DNA from: Aquiflexum gelatinilyticum
GTDB taxonomy: Bacteria > Bacteroidota > Bacteroidia > Cytophagales > Cyclobacteriaceae
DNA length: 64,000 nucleotides
Assembly: GCF_024741135.1 (NCBI RefSeq)
Contig: NZ_JANSUY010000002.1
Span: forward strand, 372,001-436,000
Direction of reading: 5' to 3'
This document shows positions 25,126 to 33,679 of the stretch, piece after piece (position 1 is the first letter of the stretch; each line of letters starts with the position of its first letter). The position numbers and the translations under genes are program-made. Under the pieces are notes generated by a model. That model was not told the origin of the DNA and ran no database searches. It was given only the letters and a program-made list of their open reading frames with translations.

Positions 25126-25443
25126 TCAATTTCTTAAATCAGGATCATAACTCAATTTTTTAAGCATATCATCTGTCAGCGGATCGGAGTATATACCATA
25201 GCCATTGACCAAGACCCCTTTCAAATTGAATTTGTCGGAAGATACGGCATAGAGGACCGATTGGTCATCAGGATCAGAATTTCCCTCAAATCTAAAAACC
25301 TTATCTATTTGAAATTCATCGTGTAAAATGCGGAATTCACCCCCACGGCATTCAATGCAAAATTCTTTGAGGTTGAAATCCTCAGTATATCCTTGACTTT
25401 TCAGTCCGTTTATTGCTTGTGATAGTGTTTCGTAATTTTCCAT
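25126..25443 (-). CDS. Small conserved Bacteroidota protein of unknown function
   Basis: The 105-residue soluble product ('MENYETLSQAINGLKSQGYTED', 'FCIECRGGEFRILHDEFQIDKVFRFEG', 'DPDDQSVLYAVSS', 'KGVLVNGYGIY') belongs to a small family frequent in Bacteroidota. Members are sometimes labelled phosphoribosylpyrophosphate synthetase in databases, but nothing in this sequence resembles the PRPP-binding motif of that enzyme, so the label should not be carried over. It has no signal peptide and stands alone between guaB and a deacetylase gene. The function is unknown. Confidence 0.75.
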   Translation of the reverse strand: MENYETLSQAINGLKSQGYTEDFNLKEFCIECRGGEFRILHDEFQIDKVFRFEGNSDPDDQSVLYAVSSDKFNLKGVLVNGYGIYSDPLTDDMLKKLSYDPDLRN

Positions 25444-25653
25444 AACTATCTAGGTTTATTTGATTACAGAATATTGAATAAGGATAAGACCAGGGTCTGA
25501 ATTTGATAAGAGTTTTTCTCCTGTTTCGGATTGAATCTTTATTCAGAAAACGAAATTTTTGAAAATCGGTTTTTATAAATATTGGTTGTTATATGCTTTT
25601 AATATTATTTTCTGACCGGTTTCGTCGATTCGTATAAGTAGACTTGTCAAGTC

Positions 25654-26601
25654 TTAAAGTCCGAGGCTGTCCATTTTTGCCTTAAGGTAATCACCATTTT
25701 CAGCAGGATAGCGGAGATCTTTGTCATACTTTCCACTTTGCTTGGCAAGGGTCCAAATTAGACTTTCTCCGGCAGGAATTACCATTGGGACTTCTTCAAA
25801 TATGGGATCCTTAAAGGCCTCATCCGCATCCATGATTTCCCATCCTTTTTCTTTGAAATGTACGATCAGGTCATCCAAGAACAATGCCGACGCAAGGTTA
25901 TGGTGAAGCAGGATCGTATGGTTGATTTTCCTACCGGTCAATTGGTCAGCCAATCCATCATAAAATAAAGCTCGGTCATACATGTGTTCGATGTAAAAAT
26001 CCCTAAACCCGCTGATGTCGGCCTGCGGATTTTCTTTGAGCCTATCTACCAATCTGCTGGCGATATACCAATCAGAGGCATCTATGGTAACATGGCCGTT
26101 TTTGTAACCTTTTTCTATCATAAAAGCCCTGAATCCTTCCACTTTCTCTTTTGTTTCACCCTCCTTGAGGTAAGGGAATCTGAAGTATTGGTAGAAGTTG
26201 GGATAGGCACGGATCACAGCATCATTTCTAATGAGCTCTGTCTTGAACATCTCCAAAGTCGTCTTCGGATCGCTGAATCTCGGATGGGTAAAAGTGTGGT
26301 TTGCAATCCGGTGGCCTTCTTTGTCCCAAGAAGAAAGTACATACCTGCCTTTGTCATTGTCCAAGGGTCCGACAGTAGCAAATAGAACCGCTTTGGCATC
26401 ATGTTTTTTCAAGCTTGTAAGTATCATTTGGTTCCACTCCTCCAATTTTAGATTAGGCATATCACGTGTGGACCCATCATCAAAAGTAAAAGCAACCTTG
26501 GGTCGGATGGATGATTGTTCCTTTTCCTGTGATTTGATTACTGTCATATCGCCTAGATTTAGAACGATGGACAGAATTAGGAAGTAGATAGTATTGGCCA
26601 T
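25654..26601 (-). CDS. Exported polysaccharide deacetylase family protein
   Basis: The 315-residue product has an N-terminal hydrophobic signal segment ('NTIYFLILSIVLNLG') and a NodB-homology domain. Motif 1 is 'VAFTFDDGSTRDM' (two aspartates, base and metal ligand) and motif 2 is 'IANHTFTHPRFSD' (the H-x3-H metal site). 'YFRFPYLKEGETKE' matches motif 3 (the RxPY-type arginine), and 'TILLHHN' provides the late histidine. It should remove acetyl groups from an N-acetylated polysaccharide or related substrate outside the cytoplasm. The gene stands alone; the substrate cannot be told. Confidence 0.9.
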   Translation of the reverse strand: MANTIYFLILSIVLNLGDMTVIKSQEKEQSSIRPKVAFTFDDGSTRDMPNLKLEEWNQMILTSLKKHDAKAVLFATVGPLDNDKGRYVLSSWDKEGHRIANHTFTHPRFSDPKTTLEMFKTELIRNDAVIRAYPNFYQYFRFPYLKEGETKEKVEGFRAFMIEKGYKNGHVTIDASDWYIASRLVDRLKENPQADISGFRDFYIEHMYDRALFYDGLADQLTGRKINHTILLHHNLASALFLDDLIVHFKEKGWEIMDADEAFKDPIFEEVPMVIPAGESLIWTLAKQSGKYDKDLRYPAENGDYLKAKMDSLGL

Positions 26602-26836
26602 TTTGGAAGACTAGGTTTGGTATATATTTACAATCTAATCAACATTCAATTCGATAGTAAGGAAGATTATGCAAATGGATAAAAATCCGGCTTAAAGTAA
26701 AACAGGCTTACATACTCCTTGGGAGACTTCTTTTGAAATCTCCTTCTTTGGATTTATTGTATATTTGGGAAATATGGACTTTTGTTTGCCAACATTCCAT
26801 AATCCGATCAACAAATCAACATTAACAAGCCCAAAG

Positions 26837-28183
26837 ATGAGAAACCGGTTTTTTATTTTATTTGGATGGCTATTGATAATTGCATCCTGCCAATCTCCAA
26901 ATGAAACTCAGGGAGAAAAAGAGGAACAGACAAAACCACAAAAAGTCTCTATTGCCGAAATAGAAATAGGGATCAAAGCCTATATTGAAAAGGAAACAGA
27001 GACAGGTGACGGCTATTTTCAAGTCAATGACGAAAGAGGAAATTTCAATTTGAAGCTCGTTCGTGTCCATACTGAGTACCTTTCGAACCTTGGTCCGAAA
27101 AAATATTTCGCCTGTGTGGATTTGGCGGATGAAAAAGGAGATGTCTATGATGTGGATTTTTTTATGGAGGGTGAACCGGGAAACATGAGGGTAACAGAAA
27201 CTTCCCTTCACAAACTGAACGGCAAGCCATTTTACACTTGGAAGCAGGTGGTGGACAAAACCTGGCGGAGAGTCCCGGTTGAAACTGCATCCACGGATTT
27301 GTTAGGAGTTGTCGAAGGTCAGGATGAATTTGATTTTCATTACTATTCCAAACTTCCCAAGATTGACGGATCTGCCAAAATGTGGATTCCTATCGCCAAA
27401 AGTGACAGTTTCCAAAATGTTGAGGTGGTCAAAATGAACCTTCCTGGAAAACATCAAATGTTGAAAGAACAGGATTTTGACAATACGATTCTTTACCTAG
27501 AACTCGGGCCAGAGGATAGCGGAAAGGAAATTGACATTACCTATCAGGTGGCAAGGAAAGAAAAAGGTCCTTATGATGCTTTTGATCCCGTCGACAAGAA
27601 ATACTTACAGCCAAATCTTTTGATGCCAATCGGCGGTAGGTTTGAAGAAATAGCCAAAGAAGCCATCAAAGGCAAGGAAAATGACAATAAACTCGTCCAA
27701 GCTCGGGCTTTGTATGATTATATTATTGACAACATGCGGTATATGAAATTTGGTAAATTCGGCCGCGGGGATTCCAATTATGCCTGCGATTCCAAGACGG
27801 GAAACTGCACTGAGTTTCATTCTTTTTTCATTTCCTTGGCGAGATCAATTGATATTCCGGCGAGGTTTTCCATAGGCGCCTCAATTCCCTCAGATAGGGA
27901 CGAGGGAGGTATTGATGGGTATCATTGTTGGGCCGAATTCTACGCAGATGGCAAGTGGTGGCCGGTGGATATCAGTGAGGGTAACAAGTACACAGCCCTT
28001 GCTACATATTATTTTGGAAGGCATCCTGCCAATAGGATTGAATTCAGTCAGGGCCGCGACCTCAAAGTAAGCCCTGGTCCATCTGGAGGACCGATCAATT
28101 TTATGGCTTATCCCATCATGGAAATAAACGGAGAACCTGCTTTTCCACAAACTGTATTTTCATTCAACAGAAAATCAGAGTAA
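26837..28183 (+). CDS. Transglutaminase-like lipoprotein
   Basis: The 448-residue product starts with a lipoprotein signal ('RFFILFGWLLIIASCQS', lipobox Cys at about residue 18). The C-terminal half carries a transglutaminase/protease-like domain with the C-H-D triad visible: C324 in 'GNCTEFHSFF', H363 in 'GYHCWAEF' and D378 in 'PVDISEGN'. The middle section looks beta-rich. The ATG at 26837 is chosen because it places the signal peptide at the N-terminus; the upstream in-frame ATG at 26765 would bury it. Such proteins are probably thiol peptidases or cross-linkers in the envelope; the substrate is unknown. Confidence 0.85.
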   Translation: MRNRFFILFGWLLIIASCQSPNETQGEKEEQTKPQKVSIAEIEIGIKAYIEKETETGDGYFQVNDERGNFNLKLVRVHTEYLSNLGPKKYFACVDLADEKGDVYDVDFFMEGEPGNMRVTETSLHKLNGKPFYTWKQVVDKTWRRVPVETASTDLLGVVEGQDEFDFHYYSKLPKIDGSAKMWIPIAKSDSFQNVEVVKMNLPGKHQMLKEQDFDNTILYLELGPEDSGKEIDITYQVARKEKGPYDAFDPVDKKYLQPNLLMPIGGRFEEIAKEAIKGKENDNKLVQARALYDYIIDNMRYMKFGKFGRGDSNYACDSKTGNCTEFHSFFISLARSIDIPARFSIGASIPSDRDEGGIDGYHCWAEFYADGKWWPVDISEGNKYTALATYYFGRHPANRIEFSQGRDLKVSPGPSGGPINFMAYPIMEINGEPAFPQTVFSFNRKSE

Positions 28184-28285
28184 ACTTGACCATTTTTCTG
28201 AAAAACGTGGGAATTCCTTTCATGGGATTTTGATAATGCCTTCTGATTTTTTTGATTTGGTAAGATTGGATATGGAGGAAAAAAG

Positions 28286-28331
28286 AAGTGTCTGAAAAAA
28301 CCATATCCTGAGAGCCGGTTTCCAGACACTT
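28286..28331 (-). terminator. Hairpin terminator between convergent genes
   Basis: AAGTGTCTG (28286-28294) and CAGACACTT (28323-28331) form a 9-bp stem with a large internal loop. On the minus strand it is followed by CTTTTTTCC. It should end the small lipoprotein transcript. Confidence 0.6.
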
Positions 28332-28350
28332 TTAAAACGCCTTTTTGAAA

Positions 28351-28581
28351 TTAATTGGTAGCAGTTGTGTCTGCAGGATGTTCTGAAGTAGAATCAGTGG
28401 GGTGTTCTGCACCATCGGATGGATGTTCAGCACCTTCAGCAGGATGCTCGGCACTTTCTACTTGTTCGGTTGATTCTTCTCCTTCTTTTTTACCTCCACA
28501 AGAACTAACGGTTGCTACGAAAAGGAAGCCAAAGGCCAATACCAATAGGGTACTTGATTTCAGTTTTTTTAACAGGGTCAT
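28351..28581 (-). CDS. Small lipoprotein with EHP repeats
   Basis: The 76-residue product has a lipoprotein signal ('TLLVLAFGFLFVATVSSCGG') and a short acidic tail made of four near-repeats around the tripeptide EHP ('AEHPAEG', 'AEHPSDG', 'AEHPTDS', 'SEHPADT'). The period is about seven residues. Small envelope lipoproteins of this kind occur in Bacteroidota without known function; the regular histidines could bind metal (speculation). It is followed by a hairpin terminator and convergent with the transglutaminase-like gene. Confidence 0.75.
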   Translation of the reverse strand: MTLLKKLKSSTLLVLAFGFLFVATVSSCGGKKEGEESTEQVESAEHPAEGAEHPSDGAEHPTDSTSEHPADTTATN

Positions 28582-28786
28582 AGTCTTTCTGTTTTGTTGT
28601 TGGTGATTTGTTTTTAGGCTAATCTAATTTAAGCCAAAACAAATTTACGATTTTTTGCCAGTTTCAAGAATTTATTTGCCATTTCAAAAGTCTTTGCCAT
28701 TTTTTTTCTTTGGTTTTGAATTGGTTTTCAGATCACCGGATACTATTTTTTTGCCTTGTTTCAACCTTTTGTTTTGACTTTGAATT

Positions 28787-29596
28787 TTATTTACTAATGA
28801 TCACCCTAGTCGGGGTTGGTCCGGAGATACTGTTTTTGTCAAAAGCTGATCTGATTTCTTCTTGAACAGAGAAGAACGCATCCCAATAATGTGCAGGAGA
28901 TGAATAAGGCCTGATGGCAAGAGTGACCATTCCATCACCTACTTTCAATACATTGACAGAAGGAGCCGGTTCTTCCAATACAAACTCATTTGCTTTTAAT
29001 ACTTCTAAGGCAACATTTTTTGCTTTGACCACATCACTGTCTGGGGCGACAGCCATGGTGATATCTACACGGAGATTGCCATGACGGGAATAATTGACGA
29101 TCGTACCGTTAGAGACAGCGCCGTTTGCAAGAATGACGGTTTTGTTTTCTGCCGTCAGCAGGATTGTATTGAAAATTTGGATTTCGTTGACCACGCCGGT
29201 CTGACCGTTTGATTCTATCAGGTCTCCGATTTTAAAAGGCTTAAAAACCAGGATCAATACCCCGCCGGCAAAATTGGCAAGCGAACCCTGTAAAGCCAAA
29301 CCCACAGCTAAACCCAAAGCACCGACGACTGCCACAAATGAAGTAGTCTGAATTCCAAGCATGCCCGCGACAGAAATCAGCAATAGCACCTTTAAACCCC
29401 CACTCACGAGACTACCCAAAAATGATTGCAGGGAAACTTCTATTCCTCTTTTGTTAAGTGCCTTTGAAACAAGCTTCGAAATGAAATTGACCACGTAAAG
29501 GCCAATGATAAATACTGCAAATGCACCTAGTAATTTTGGACCGAAAACGTATACCCAGTCCATAAACTTTGTTGTGTAAGTGGTTACTTCTTCCAT
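28787..29596 (-). CDS. MscS-family mechanosensitive ion channel
   Basis: The 269-residue product has three N-terminal membrane segments and an MscS core. The pore helix TM3 reads 'ALGLAVGLALQGSLANFAGGVLILVFKPFKIGD', with the Ala/Gly packing of MscS. The beta domain follows ('VNEIQIFNTILLTAENKTVILANGAVSNGTIVNYSR'). The length is close to that of E. coli MscS (286). It should open on membrane tension during osmotic downshock. A TATCTTTG box lies upstream on the minus strand (29722-29729), but no well-spaced TTTG element was found. The gene is monocistronic. Confidence 0.93.
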   Translation of the reverse strand: MEEVTTYTTKFMDWVYVFGPKLLGAFAVFIIGLYVVNFISKLVSKALNKRGIEVSLQSFLGSLVSGGLKVLLLISVAGMLGIQTTSFVAVVGALGLAVGLALQGSLANFAGGVLILVFKPFKIGDLIESNGQTGVVNEIQIFNTILLTAENKTVILANGAVSNGTIVNYSRHGNLRVDITMAVAPDSDVVKAKNVALEVLKANEFVLEEPAPSVNVLKVGDGMVTLAIRPYSSPAHYWDAFFSVQEEIRSAFDKNSISGPTPTRVIISK

Positions 29597-29834
29597 AGAT
29601 TGTATTTTAAATGAAGATTGTATAAAATTAAAATTCTATAAAAATATAAAAATGATGTGAAATATTTTACCGTTAAGTAGGCCTAGTTTATTGATTTATT
29701 ATGAAAAAAGAGGATAAAAATCAAAGATATCTAACCTTGGCAATAAATTATTAATTAGCAATTTAATAGGGACATTGGTCTTAATCTTTGGCAGGATCTT
29801 CAATATAATAAGTAAGTTCAGGAGCATTAAAAGC
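29597..29834. other. AT-rich non-coding gap
   Basis: No gene is seen. The gap is very AT-rich and holds only a candidate TATCTTTG box on the minus strand (29722-29729). Confidence 0.5.
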
Positions 29835-29868
29835 AAAAAACCCAATGATATTTATCATTGGGTTTTTT
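29835..29868 (-). terminator. Bidirectional terminator after the PLP decarboxylase
   Basis: AAAAAACCCAATGATA and TATCATTGGGTTTTTT form a 16-bp perfect stem with a 2-nt loop (29835-29868), with runs of A and T on both sides. It lies 11 nt after the decarboxylase stop codon. Confidence 0.88.
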
Positions 29869-29879
29869 TAAGAAAGAAC

Positions 29880-31136
29880 TTATTTCCTAAGGTTGGATTG
29901 GATTTCACCTTCCAGTTCCATCAGGAAGCTGTCAATCGTTCCCGGCTTGACGTGGGGCATGACGACGATTTTGTACCATTCCGGTTCAAATTCATAGGAA
30001 TTGGCAACGAGGTAGTATTTGTATGCCAATTCTTTGGATAGGTATTTGGCTTTTATCGCGATGATATTCAGGTAAGGATTTCTGAAATATTCCACTCCCA
30101 TTCTTTCTAATCTCTTGCAAATTCGCTCTGTTTGGTCGCAAAGGGTTTCCATTTTGTATTTCCATCCTTCCGATCCATGGATCTGCAATATCATCCACAT
30201 AGAGATGGCATTGGCTCCGGACCGGCTTCCGCTGACGGTATAATCTTTTCCGGGGATATATTGCGCTTCTTCCGTTTTGACATAGTCAAAAAACCCTTTT
30301 CGGATCAAGAAAAGCCCTGTTCCGTAGGGTGTCTGAAGCATTTTGTGTCCATCTGCTGTAATGGAATTCATGTAAGGATTTTGGAATGTAAACCTGCTCA
30401 TTGGGTTTGTAAAAGGGTAAATAAACCCTCCATAAGCGGCATCTACATGGATTTTGAATGGTACATTGAGATTAGTGAAAAAATCGCCTAGTATATCGAT
30501 GCCATCTACAGACCCAAACATGGTAGTGGAAAGATTTGCGATGACGATGAAATACTTAATGCCTTCTTGCATGGCGGTATTTACTTTGGACTCTAAGGAT
30601 TCCTTGGTGATCTGCCTGCTTTCCGGTTCCACTTCCAGGATGATGCTGGTAAGGTTAAGCAGATTGGCACCTTTAGGCATGGAATAATGAGAGTCTTGGG
30701 AATAAACCAGTCCGATTTCACCAAGTCTGGCATCATATTCTTTTTTGAAAAAATTCCTGTAAATCCACATGGCCTGAATATTGGCTTCTGTTCCGCCGGT
30801 TGCCACATATCCGTCTTGTTGGTTTGGATCTCCATTAAGGATTTCCTCTGCTACCAAGCGGATCAGGTCCTTTTCGATTTTCTGGGTACCTTCAAATATC
30901 TCCAGGACCGATTTGTCGCTGAGGGTATGCACCCCGATGTGATTGGGATTGCGGACCATTGCGGACATATAGGGAGCATCCTTCAAAAATGGGGCATCAG
31001 GATAAAATTCTGCCGTATCCAGGTATGTTCCGGGAATTCCAAGTATGGGGTGATCGCCTCTATAATCCAGATTTTGGGAAAGGGCATTGAATATAGTTTC
31101 TTTGATTTGTTCGTGTGATTGTTTTTTCCAATACAT
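29880..31136 (-). CDS. Pyridoxal-phosphate-dependent group II decarboxylase
   Basis: The 418-residue product is a fold-type I PLP enzyme. The Schiff-base lysine is K265 in 'TADGHKMLQTPYG', the pyridine-nitrogen aspartate is D232 in 'HVDAAYGG', and the ring-stacking histidine is H150 in 'SQDSHYSMPKG'; 'TGGTEANIQA' binds the phosphate. The ATG at 31136 is chosen because the upstream extension does not resemble the family. Members of this group decarboxylate histidine, tyrosine, aspartate, glutamate or related amino acids; the substrate cannot be decided here. It follows aroE by 28 nt and is probably in one operon with it. Confidence 0.88.
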   Translation of the reverse strand: MYWKKQSHEQIKETIFNALSQNLDYRGDHPILGIPGTYLDTAEFYPDAPFLKDAPYMSAMVRNPNHIGVHTLSDKSVLEIFEGTQKIEKDLIRLVAEEILNGDPNQQDGYVATGGTEANIQAMWIYRNFFKKEYDARLGEIGLVYSQDSHYSMPKGANLLNLTSIILEVEPESRQITKESLESKVNTAMQEGIKYFIVIANLSTTMFGSVDGIDILGDFFTNLNVPFKIHVDAAYGGFIYPFTNPMSRFTFQNPYMNSITADGHKMLQTPYGTGLFLIRKGFFDYVKTEEAQYIPGKDYTVSGSRSGANAISMWMILQIHGSEGWKYKMETLCDQTERICKRLERMGVEYFRNPYLNIIAIKAKYLSKELAYKYYLVANSYEFEPEWYKIVVMPHVKPGTIDSFLMELEGEIQSNLRK

Positions 31137-31164
31137 GGTAATGATATTAAAATGTGAAAAGAAA

Positions 31165-31905
31165 TCAATTCCAGATCTTCCAGGCAGCTTCTGCCTGAAG
31201 TTGGAGCATTTCCAATCCATTCTTTACCAATGCACCGCGCGCCTCAAGGGAGCGCATCAAAAAAGTTTTTTCAGGATTGTACACCAAGTCATAGACCTTG
31301 TGCATTCCTGTAATGTAATTTGGGTTGATTTCCGGCATTTCTTCGGTTTTTGGAAATGTCCCTACTGGAGTGGTATTGATGATAAGCTGATGGGACTCAA
31401 GTATGGTGGGATTTGACTCCAAATCTCGGTAATTGATCCAACCAGGTTTTTCAGAAGAATTTCTAGAAACCATCAATAAAGAAATTCCCATATCTGAAAG
31501 CGCCTGCACCACTGCTTTGGATGCTCCTCCGGTTCCCAGAACCAATGCTTTTGGCTTGCTCGATCCAAGAAAACCCTCAAGTGATTGTCTAAATCCTATA
31601 TAGTCGGTATTGTAACCTTTGAGTTTTCCTCCTTTGATTTGGATGCAATTGACTGCACCGATTTCTTTGCAGGCAGGATCCATTTCATCTAGAAATGGAA
31701 TAACCTTTTCCTTGTAAGGAATGGTGACATTAATGCCTTCCAGTTCAGTATTTTCGGACAGGATTTTGGGAAAAAGTGAAATTTCGGGGATTTCATATAA
31801 ATCGTATTGACAGTCAACGATTCCCTCCCTTTCGAATTTAGAAGTAAAATACTTCTTGGAAAAAGAATGGGTCAACGGAAAACCTATCAATCCGAATTTT
31901 CTCAT
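31165..31905 (-). CDS. aroE: Shikimate dehydrogenase
   Basis: The 246-residue product reduces 3-dehydroshikimate to shikimate with NADPH. The shikimate site is visible in 'GFPLTHSFSKKYF' and 'INVTIPYKE' with catalytic K65, 'AVNCI', and 'GYNTDYIGF' with D101. The nucleotide-binding loop is 'LVLGTGGASKAVVQAL', followed by 'INTTPVGTFP'. It is slightly shorter than E. coli AroE. Its ATG overlaps the stop of the DUF368 gene by four bases (ATGA), which indicates translational coupling. Confidence 0.95.
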   Translation of the reverse strand: MRKFGLIGFPLTHSFSKKYFTSKFEREGIVDCQYDLYEIPEISLFPKILSENTELEGINVTIPYKEKVIPFLDEMDPACKEIGAVNCIQIKGGKLKGYNTDYIGFRQSLEGFLGSSKPKALVLGTGGASKAVVQALSDMGISLLMVSRNSSEKPGWINYRDLESNPTILESHQLIINTTPVGTFPKTEEMPEINPNYITGMHKVYDLVYNPEKTFLMRSLEARGALVKNGLEMLQLQAEAAWKIWN

Positions 31906-32837
31906 GATCGCTTCAGGTAATTAGCTGTTCTTTCAATTCCCAGAACCAATAGGATTCCAAACAAAAATGACAACACTGCATAAAGTATCAGCGGTTCCTG
32001 TCCAGTCACTTCCAAATAATGTTGGGGCCAAATATTTTCGGTTAGGAAAGGTTTCTGTTCTCCAGAAGAAGACATCCTATAAGAGAGGATTTCTTTCCAA
32101 GGCCAGATTTTGTTAAGTGATCCTAGCATAAATCCGGACAGAACACCGATAGTCACTGCATGGTAATGTTTCAGCAACCAAGAAATCAACCTACTGAAAG
32201 AAAGCAATCCGACAACACAGCCAGATCCGAACAATGCGATGATCAGAAAGTCTCTTTCACTGACAGCATCAAGGATTCTTTCATATTGACCCATCACAAG
32301 GAGCAAAAAACTCCCCGAAATGCCGGGTAAAATCATCGCACAGATCGCAATTCCTCCAGCAACAAAAGTGAACCAAAGGGTATCAGGAGTGGTAGTGGGC
32401 GGTAAGCCGGTAATCCAATAGGCAGTTATTGTTCCTAAAAGTAGAGAAAGGATCACGCCAACATTCCATCTCTTGATGTCTCTTAGGATAATTACCGCAG
32501 AAATGATGATCAATCCGCAAAAAAACGACCACAGAGGAATCGGATGGTTGTCCATCAGGTAAGTGATTACCTTTGAAAGAGAAAAAATACTTGTCAGAAT
32601 CCCAGCAAGCAAGGTGAATAGAAAACCCCCATTGATATGCTCCCAAAGGCTCTTAATTTCAAATTTGAATAGAAAACCTAGGGCAGTTTTATCAATGGAC
32701 TTGATACTGTCGAGAAGTTTTTGGTAAATGCCTGCTATCAGGGCAATAGAACCTCCTGAAACTCCGGGAACGACATCAGCAGCTCCCATGGACATGCCTT
32801 TGAGGAAGGTTAAAATATAATCTTTGAGATAGTTCAT
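31902..32837 (-). CDS. DUF368 (PopT-type) polyprenyl-phosphate transporter
   Basis: The 311-residue product has about nine hydrophobic segments and the internal duplication of the DUF368 family: 'ADVVPGVSGGSIALIAGIY' (about 20-38) and 'CAMILPGISGSFLLLVMGQY' (about 166-185). PopT/DUF368 proteins have been implicated in returning undecaprenyl phosphate across the cytoplasmic membrane for reuse in cell-wall synthesis. The gene is downstream of the terminator after the phosphosulfolactate synthase and overlaps aroE. The family assignment is firm; the transport role comes from homologues. Confidence 0.88.
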   Translation of the reverse strand: MNYLKDYILTFLKGMSMGAADVVPGVSGGSIALIAGIYQKLLDSIKSIDKTALGFLFKFEIKSLWEHINGGFLFTLLAGILTSIFSLSKVITYLMDNHPIPLWSFFCGLIIISAVIILRDIKRWNVGVILSLLLGTITAYWITGLPPTTTPDTLWFTFVAGGIAICAMILPGISGSFLLLVMGQYERILDAVSERDFLIIALFGSGCVVGLLSFSRLISWLLKHYHAVTIGVLSGFMLGSLNKIWPWKEILSYRMSSSGEQKPFLTENIWPQHYLEVTGQEPLILYAVLSFLFGILLVLGIERTANYLKRS

Positions 32838-32844
32838 TGTGGAT

Positions 32845-32878
32845 CAAAAAAAGGACTGCCTTCTTAATCAGGCAGTCC
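32845..32878 (-). terminator. Rho-independent terminator after comA
   Basis: GGACTGCCT (32853-32861) and AGGCAGTCC (32870-32878) form a perfect 9-bp stem with an 8-nt loop. On the minus strand it is followed by CCTTTTTTTG. It separates the phosphosulfolactate synthase transcript from the DUF368 gene. Confidence 0.88.
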
Positions 32879-32888
32879 AGAAATAGTA

Positions 32889-33659
32889 TTACATAAGGTG
32901 TGCACCTAGAAAATGGTCAAAAGTGTCTCCTCTGAGACCTAATCGGATGGTTTCTAGGGGAATAAGTTCATTTGGGGCAATATTGCCCAGATTGACGTTG
33001 GCTCCAAGAAGTTTTACAAACCAAACTTGTTGCTCTTTTTGGGGAGCTTCCCAAATAATTCTGTCCTCAGGGATTTTGGTAAGAATTTCTTCCACCAGAC
33101 CCTGTCTGACTTCTCCTGAATCTCTGAACAAACCCACGTTTCCGCCTTCTCTTGCTTCCCCGATTACTTTCCACGAACCCGCATCAAGTTCACTTTGCAT
33201 CTGTTCGATCCATTTGTATGGAGGGATGATTTTAGCAGCATCTTTTGATCCAACTTCTGACAAAACGGTGACATCCTTAGATAAAATTTGGATGTATTCA
33301 CATTTTTTGCCGTGGTTGAGGCTGATTGATCCGTCAGAGACCTCTGCAAAGGAAAGGTCAAATTTTTCCAGAACCCTTCTGTAATCCTCAAATTGACCTC
33401 TGATGACAAATGCCTCAAACAAAGTACCTCCCAAATAGACAGGGATCCCTGCATCTTTGTAAATCTGGATTTTCTGTGCAAGATTTTTAGTGAGATAGGA
33501 AGTAGCCCAGCCTAGCTTGACAATGTCCACAAAATCACTGTTGGCCTCAACGAAGTTTTCAACCTCCCTGATACCCATGCCTTTGTCCATAACCATGGTA
33601 AACCCCGTAGTACGTGGTTTTTCAGTTCGTACAGGCAGATTCTTCAGAACGTAATTCAT
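32889..33659 (-). CDS. comA: Phosphosulfolactate synthase
   Basis: The 256-residue product is a ComA-type TIM barrel, which adds sulfite to phosphoenolpyruvate to give (R)-phosphosulfolactate. The family's ordered motifs are clear: 'KLGWATSYL', 'YLGGTLFEAF', 'FAEVSDGSI', 'LSEVGSKD', 'EAREGGNVGLF', 'IIWEAPQKEQQ' and 'LGANVNLGNI'. In methanogens this starts coenzyme M synthesis; no comB, comC or comDE is seen here. Bacteroidota make sulfonolipids, so a sulfonate role is possible but not shown. It starts 20 nt after the TPR gene and shares a transcript with it. Confidence 0.88.
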   Translation of the reverse strand: MNYVLKNLPVRTEKPRTTGFTMVMDKGMGIREVENFVEANSDFVDIVKLGWATSYLTKNLAQKIQIYKDAGIPVYLGGTLFEAFVIRGQFEDYRRVLEKFDLSFAEVSDGSISLNHGKKCEYIQILSKDVTVLSEVGSKDAAKIIPPYKWIEQMQSELDAGSWKVIGEAREGGNVGLFRDSGEVRQGLVEEILTKIPEDRIIWEAPQKEQQVWFVKLLGANVNLGNIAPNELIPLETIRLGLRGDTFDHFLGAHLM

Positions 33660-33679
33660 TAAGTTCGAATTTCAGGTAA

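Noticed and set aside
25126-25443. Phosphoribosylpyrophosphate synthetase as a name for the 105-residue protein
   Set aside because: The protein is far too short and lacks the PRPP-binding motif; the name would be a carried-over misannotation.
26765-26836. N-terminal extension of the transglutaminase-like lipoprotein
   Set aside because: Starting at 26765 would place the lipoprotein signal internally; the ATG at 26837 gives a proper signal peptide.
29880-31220. Longer form of the PLP decarboxylase starting at 31220
   Set aside because: The 28 extra residues overlap the end of aroE and do not resemble the family; the ATG at 31136 gives a typical N-terminus.
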